From Bolinopsis microptera (lineage: Eukaryota > Ctenophora > Tentaculata > Lobata > Bolinopsidae): a DNA stretch of 64,000 bases. The notes beneath the pieces are model-generated. The model had not been told where the DNA came from and made no database searches. It saw only the letters and a program-made list of their open reading frames with translations. The number at the start of each line of letters is the position of its first letter. The first letter of the stretch is position 1. This document shows positions 59,425 through 64,000 of the stretch, one piece after another. Location of the stretch: positions 4,547,001-4,611,000 of the forward strand of contig NC_087073.1 in the NCBI RefSeq assembly GCF_026151205.1, given 5' to 3'. The position numbers and the translations under genes were made by a program.

Positions 59425-60410
59425 TTGCGATGGGCTCTTACTAAATCGCTCGCCCAAAAATTTCACGTGACTTTGGTTTTTTTGGTTTTGCAGCCGTACA
59501 AAACGGTTTTACATAAACCCTAATCCCAACCCTTACCCTAACCATAGCACATAGGCAGTGCGCCATCGACAATAAAACGCGCGCGCTGACCATTGAATGG
59601 TTTTTTAGCTCTTATTTCGGCCAGCACATTATTTTGGAAACAATCGAAAAGTTATAATACTTCCCATATAACAATTTTGTTGAAATTTGGTCAGCTTACG
59701 TAAACACTTATGTTCTACTGAACCTAATTTAGTTTGAGCAATTTCGATGCTCAGAATTTGAGTTATCAACGAATTTATAACTATTTTGTCATTTTTAGAC
59801 CTCTTAGTCAAAGCCAATCTCTCCCAACTAAATTAGGTTCGGTAGTTAAGTATGATTGGAAGGTTCTGACAAATTTTCAGCATGATTCAGGAACCGAAGA
59901 TATGACAGAATAATACGACAAAAATCAACGAATTTCGTCAAATTACGCGACTTTTACACCTAATTTTGCTCCAAAACCGCGTTCCATCAAATATGGCACC
60001 TAGGCGAAACTCACTGATCATTCCAAAAAGGTATGATAAATTTGTTACTGTGAAAATTCTCACAGTCTCTAGAAAACGATGGTACAAAAATTTTGAAAAT
60101 CCGAGCAAGTTTATTTTTATCGTGCACCGCCTACTAACCATAACCCCGGAGCTATCCATAATCTTAACCACAACCCTAACCCTGACCCGAGCCCTAAATA
60201 ATCGAATTCACGTTTTACTAGCCTGTCACGTGACCAAAACGGTTTTTTTCCCATAACTCTCCAGGGAAGCATTTTAACCCTACGTCATGGGGGGTGATTT
60301 GGAATCAGCGTCCAAAAATACACCGATTAAGATCACTTTCATGCCTAAAGGGCCTTTTCACAAGAATTTTCTTAAAATTTGGGCGAGCGATTTAGTAAGA
60401 GCGATTGCGA
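59425..60410. mobile_element. DNA-transposon-like element with GCTCTTACTAAATCGCTC ends
   Basis: The left end (59435-59459) and right end (60377-60401) are inverted copies over about 25 bases. The inside includes two degenerate CCCTAA-like runs (59515-59545 and 60165-60190) and an inverted pair based on CTAAATTAGGTTC. No transposase is visible. A shortened relative lies at 7115-7478. Confidence 0.6.
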
Positions 60411-60468
60411 TGAGCAATAACCTGTACTTCATAATGAAGTACAGACTACAGGTTATTGCTCATCGCAA
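60405..60468. repeat. 22-bp perfect hairpin
   Basis: Arms 60405-60426 and 60447-60468 are exact inverted copies (TTGCGATGAGCAATAACCTG plus TA). The loop also pairs partly (TACTTCATAATGAAGTA). It overlaps the right end of the element at 59425-60410. Confidence 0.85.
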
Positions 60469-60910
60469 TAGTTCATATATATTATTGTGATCAAAATTCG
60501 TGCGTTAATTGATTTGTAACGTTAGGCTGACAATTTCGAGAGAAAAGAGTTTGTTCCGTGTCCCGGTCGCATTTATAGCTGAATTGTGTTACCATGGGGA
60601 GCGCATTTTACACTTAGTAATAGTAGGATACAAAGCAAATATTGCCGCGGGCACCGTTTGGCTGTTGGGGTCCGGGACCCCCTCAAAAGTTCGGTCACCG
60701 GTCTTAGTTTGTTGGTCAACTGCTATCTCGAAACCAAGTTTCACAAAAAAATCAGGGTGAACCCCCCCCCCCCCTTAAGTCTCATTTCGAAAATACTTTT
60801 TGCTTAACTTTTAACTTAAGTACCATTATTGACTTAAGTACCGTTTCGGAAAGGACCCCAGGGCTTCACATAATGCATAATTTAAATATGAGTCAGGAGT
60901 TTTCGAGTAC

Positions 60911-61000
60911 TACGTGACGTGCTTGTTTTTCGGCGGGCGTCATCATTCCTCGGGCGTCATCATCCCTCGGCGCCCGCCGTGAAACAAGTGCGCGTCACGT
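60911..61000. repeat. GC-rich inverted repeat
   Basis: The left arm ACGTGACGTGCTTGTTTTTC, then GGCGGGCG, pairs with CGCCCGCC and GTGAAACAAGTGCGCGTCACGT. Between them are two copies of CTCGGGCGTCATCAT. Confidence 0.7.
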
Positions 61001-61083
61001 GCGGGTGCGATTAGATTTCGACCATTCGGTGTACGCTTGTAAATGCTGATTTCGATTTATATGGTAACTGTCGCCAAAATAGT

Positions 61084-61275
61084 TTGTCCGTAAATATTGG
61101 CTGGACCTCCAGTCAAAATTTGTCTGTTGATAAAGCTGGAAGCAATATTGCAATTATTTGTCAGAAATTTTATGTAGAAAATATTTTAAGTGAACTAGAA
61201 AATACTCCTACTTATGATAAAGTTACATACATGTTACATGTAAACAGGATTAAACAGGATTACATGTATGATAAA
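61084..61275 (+). mobile_element. Possible retroelement reverse-transcriptase remnant
   Basis: A plus-strand frame contains DKAGSNIAIICQKFYVENIL followed by a TYDKV motif. This resembles the N-terminal part of reverse transcriptases of Penelope-like and related non-LTR elements, where an Asp-Lys pair precedes a hydrophobic strand and then a Tyr-containing helix. Nothing else of the element is recognisable. It lies in an intron of the minus-strand gene at 61320-61879. Low confidence. Confidence 0.28.
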
Positions 61276-61319
61276 GGAATTCTGTATTTACAGTGTTTAC
61301 GTCGGCTCTTACTGCTTAC

Positions 61320-61879
61320 GGGAGTTGCAAACAGACATCAAGCTACTAGGGTCCTTTTGGCTTTGCCTAGTCGCCGTCATCACTCCACCTGCACCTCCAC
61401 GTATAATACTATTGAATGACACTGTAGAGGTTTGATTTAAGGTGGATGGTTTGCCGGACCTTCGCACCCGATCCAGAGGCAGCACCGACATCAAGTTAGC
61501 ACTCCGTCCAGACACCAGCAAGCTGGTTAGGTGGTTAGGTTCGATACGTAAAATTAAAGCATGAATAGCTTCTGAAGCCCATAGGGAATCTGTATCCTTG
61601 CATGCTTCCAAAATTGTAAATCTCCAACTTTCTGCACAGTGTACTGGAATGGTTTAAATAAATATATAAATAATAAAAGGAGGAAAAGAAAAAAGAAAAA
61701 TAAAATAAAATAACAGTCGGGGAAAAATAGTATGTAACGTCGATACCAAACCAATTATTGACAATTGAGCGATGGTGACTGAGTAGTTGATTCCTGGCCG
61801 TTGCAGAGTCCTCCTGTTTCCTCAGTCTTTGAATTAGTTTGTGTTCTTGTCCAGTTCTGTCCATATTTCCTCGTGTCAT
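61320..61879 (-). CDS. First two exons of an unidentified gene
   Basis: Exon 1 (61879-61747) starts MTRGNMDRTGQEHKLIQRLR, a charged helix, and ends in phase 1 at TTTG|GTATCG. Exon 2 (61631-61320) is entered in phase 1 after GTGCAG, reads SWRFTILEACKDTDSLWASE, then a Ser/Arg/Gly-rich stretch ending SSLMSVCNS, and closes with the good donor C|GTAAGC. The 115-base intron between is AT-rich with a pyrimidine tract. Downstream exons should lie below 61300 but were not found. I recognise no family; the pattern suggests a helical head and a disordered, possibly phosphorylated tail. Confidence 0.45.
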
Positions 61880-63524
61880 GATCAAAGTTTTCGAGTGCAA
61901 AAAAAATTGCCGAAAATACTAATGACTATAAAACTTTAAAATGTGACAGAGGAAGGAAAAATAATAGCATAAAGGTTAAATAGATAGATATCCAAACGAG
62001 GTTTTCTTATATAAAAGGGTGAGAAGTTCTTTAGTAAGACCGACTGATGAAATGAGGCTCTAAAATGAACGGAAAGCTTGCATGGAGAGCGGGAAAAAAA
62101 TAACGATTAACTGGTAGAGAAAACAAAAGTCCGAACACGGAGTCTAGGAAAAAGCTGTGAACCAAATAAACAGAATGGCACCCGTGCATGATGTGTTAAA
62201 ATATATACCGTTCTAGGATGCCTCCGCAAACGTTTGCTTCCTAAAACGTCCCTTAACCCTCGCCAACAGATGTAGTACTCGAACTTTATTTACTGTATTA
62301 CCTTAAATTATTATAGACGATCTTCTTTTACTTTCGAGAAATTGTAAACGGTTAAATTTTACTTTTTTTTAAATGATTCAGTTTTGATAATTTTATTTAT
62401 TGATTTATTCATTCTTGTATAGCCAAGACGAGTCCGTTAGTGTTCTCTCTGGTAATTTCATGTTTAATCCTGTTTAATCCTTTATATTTTACGATTTTTA
62501 GTCATTATTCAAATATCGTATGTTTTGTTGTTATTTTGTTATTTTATTTTTGCTATTATTTTTGTATCTACCTTCCTATACTTTCAACATCATATCACAC
62601 GACACACTTCACCCGCACACCTTCTCACACATTAATGACCATATCAGACCTGTATCTAATGTATCTGAAATTTGACGTATTGAAATAACAATTTTGACTC
62701 TATATCCACAGTTATTCACCATGGATTAGTTTGTTATTAAATAGTTTTTCATAAATTTTTGGATTTAGATTAATTCGATGTAATGGGCCCAAGTTACTGC
62801 GGACATAGTTCACTATGTGTTTACCGTGTTTGGGTGCTTATCATATTTTACAGATGGGGGCGATATTTTGAACGATTCTATTTTATATTCATCTATTGCT
62901 GTACTCTGTAAAATTTGAAAAGTATTTAATTTAAAAAAAAAATATTATGCTGATATTTGTTTTGATTTAATATTATTTGTTCTTTTGTTATATTTTAAAT
63001 TATTTCTCGTTGTTTTATCTATGAATAAGTAATAATATTTTTTGGTGTTCAGTAATGTTTTAAAATGTTTAGTAAATTTTGTTTTCGTAACTATTGATGC
63101 TTTTCATACAAACAAGTTAAACCAAATTCTTTATGTCATGTATCTTGGGTTTGGACAGGATATTCCCGCTTAAAATACTCAATAAATGTAATAGTTTGTA
63201 GTGTTGTAATCAGTTTAAAACTATATTTATTGAGGACGTTACAGAAGGAATTAATTTAATGCATTTTGAGGAGTCCTCACTCTCCTCACGTTCGAAAATG
63301 GCGTTTCTCTTGTCGCAGATATGTAGCAAATTTGAGTCCGATTTGGGTGATACTGATGGTAAGGGACCCTCAAAACGAAGCTTGACGGGTCTTAAATAAC
63401 TAAAACTTGGCCTATATAAATTGTGAATGATGTCTTACTGTTACCAACTTGAACTAGTAAACCAGCTTCGGCCTGATTTAAAATTGGACCGACATTGGTG
63501 ACATCAGACATATTGGTTATACTA
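61880..63524. other. Region without assigned genes
   Basis: Should include the promoter of the minus-strand gene starting at 61879. It is AT-rich with no convincing exon. An 82-codon plus-strand frame at 62440 is Phe/Tyr/Leu-rich AT translation. Confidence 0.4.
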
Positions 63525-64000
63525 CCTTACTCGGGATTATTATAACCGGGATAAAGTGGTGGGTTTTGGAAGATTCCGCCATATTTTTCCCGGTCAAAAA
63601 TTTTACCAGTCATAAAAAAACCCGCCGACTCAGATTATGGGGTTCCAAGGGGGTGGTGATCATCATATTTTACCTGAAGTCTCATATGTGCTAGAGAAGA
63701 CTTTTGAAGCAGTGGATGGAGGGCTGTAACTTTATTGGCGGTTGCTACCATAATTTCGTTATAAAAATCACAATTTGGTTATAGAAATCAGATTTCAGGG
63801 TGGACCGTGATTCTCACTTTTCTTGCCCATGAAGTGAGTAAACTGTGCCACTATTTCATGGTCCACGGTGGATTGATTACTGGAAGTGGAGCAGTTGAAG
63901 ATGCAAAGCCAAGACGTTCCCCAATACCAAGCGGTGGGCAGGAAATTAAGCTCCGGCTGACCTTCAGAGCAGTAGCCCCATTAGCGGACAAAATGAAAGT
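63525..64000. mobile_element. TA-flanked element, copy 2 (cut by window end)
   Basis: Inverted copy of 55603-56181. It starts at CCTTACTCGGGATTATTATA after a TA and continues past the window edge. It carries the same reading frame on the plus strand (63803-64000) with two extra codons (Gly-Ser) and otherwise the same translation. Confidence 0.85.

Overview
This is eukaryotic nuclear DNA, almost certainly from an invertebrate animal. Its genes are split into short exons (30 to 300 bases) with GT-AG introns of 0.1 to 5 kb, it is AT-rich, and it holds an animal-type PIAS SUMO ligase and a membrane guanylate cyclase with an NIT-like sensor. It has no bacterial operons, no rRNA and no intact tRNA gene. 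The genes point to a marine or early-branching metazoan, but the sequence does not fix the phylum.

Layout. (1) 3-4278, plus strand: the 3' part of a single-pass membrane guanylate cyclase (NIT-like sensor, membrane helix, signalling helix, cyclase domain). (2) 6446-8965, plus: a six-exon gene for a basic, Arg/Ser-rich protein I do not recognise. (3) 10425-15284, minus: scattered exons of an unidentified gene. (4) 22091-35769, plus: an about 20-exon gene for a MADF-like DNA-binding protein with a long helical C-terminal part. (5) 37036-55254, minus: eleven exons of a PIAS-type E3 SUMO ligase with SAP, PINIT, SP-RING and an acidic SUMO-binding motif; its C-terminus is not found. A small secreted-protein reading frame sits in one of its introns. 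(6) 61320-61879, minus: the first two exons of an unknown gene that runs on towards lower coordinates. The genes look unrelated in function; nothing suggests an operon or a pathway cluster.

Much of the rest is repeats: non-autonomous DNA transposons with readable target duplications (TTAA, TA, 7 bp and 8 bp), tRNA-derived SINEs, fold-back elements, several minisatellites, a telomere-like island, a 670-base polypyrimidine tract and an 86-base perfect palindrome.

The most interesting signals concern introns. A 1.4-1.7 kb repeat occurs in two introns of two genes in opposite orientation, and in both its homology starts exactly at the 5' splice site, while the exons before it are far less similar. 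This looks like a mobile intron (introner-like). Several other repeats abut splice sites: a MITE whose target duplication contains the branch-point-like sequence, a 26-base array at a PIAS 3' splice site, 10-11 base arrays just after two PIAS 5' splice sites, and a tandemly copied 3' splice site in the cyclase gene. All exon calls are by eye from frame continuity and splice motifs.
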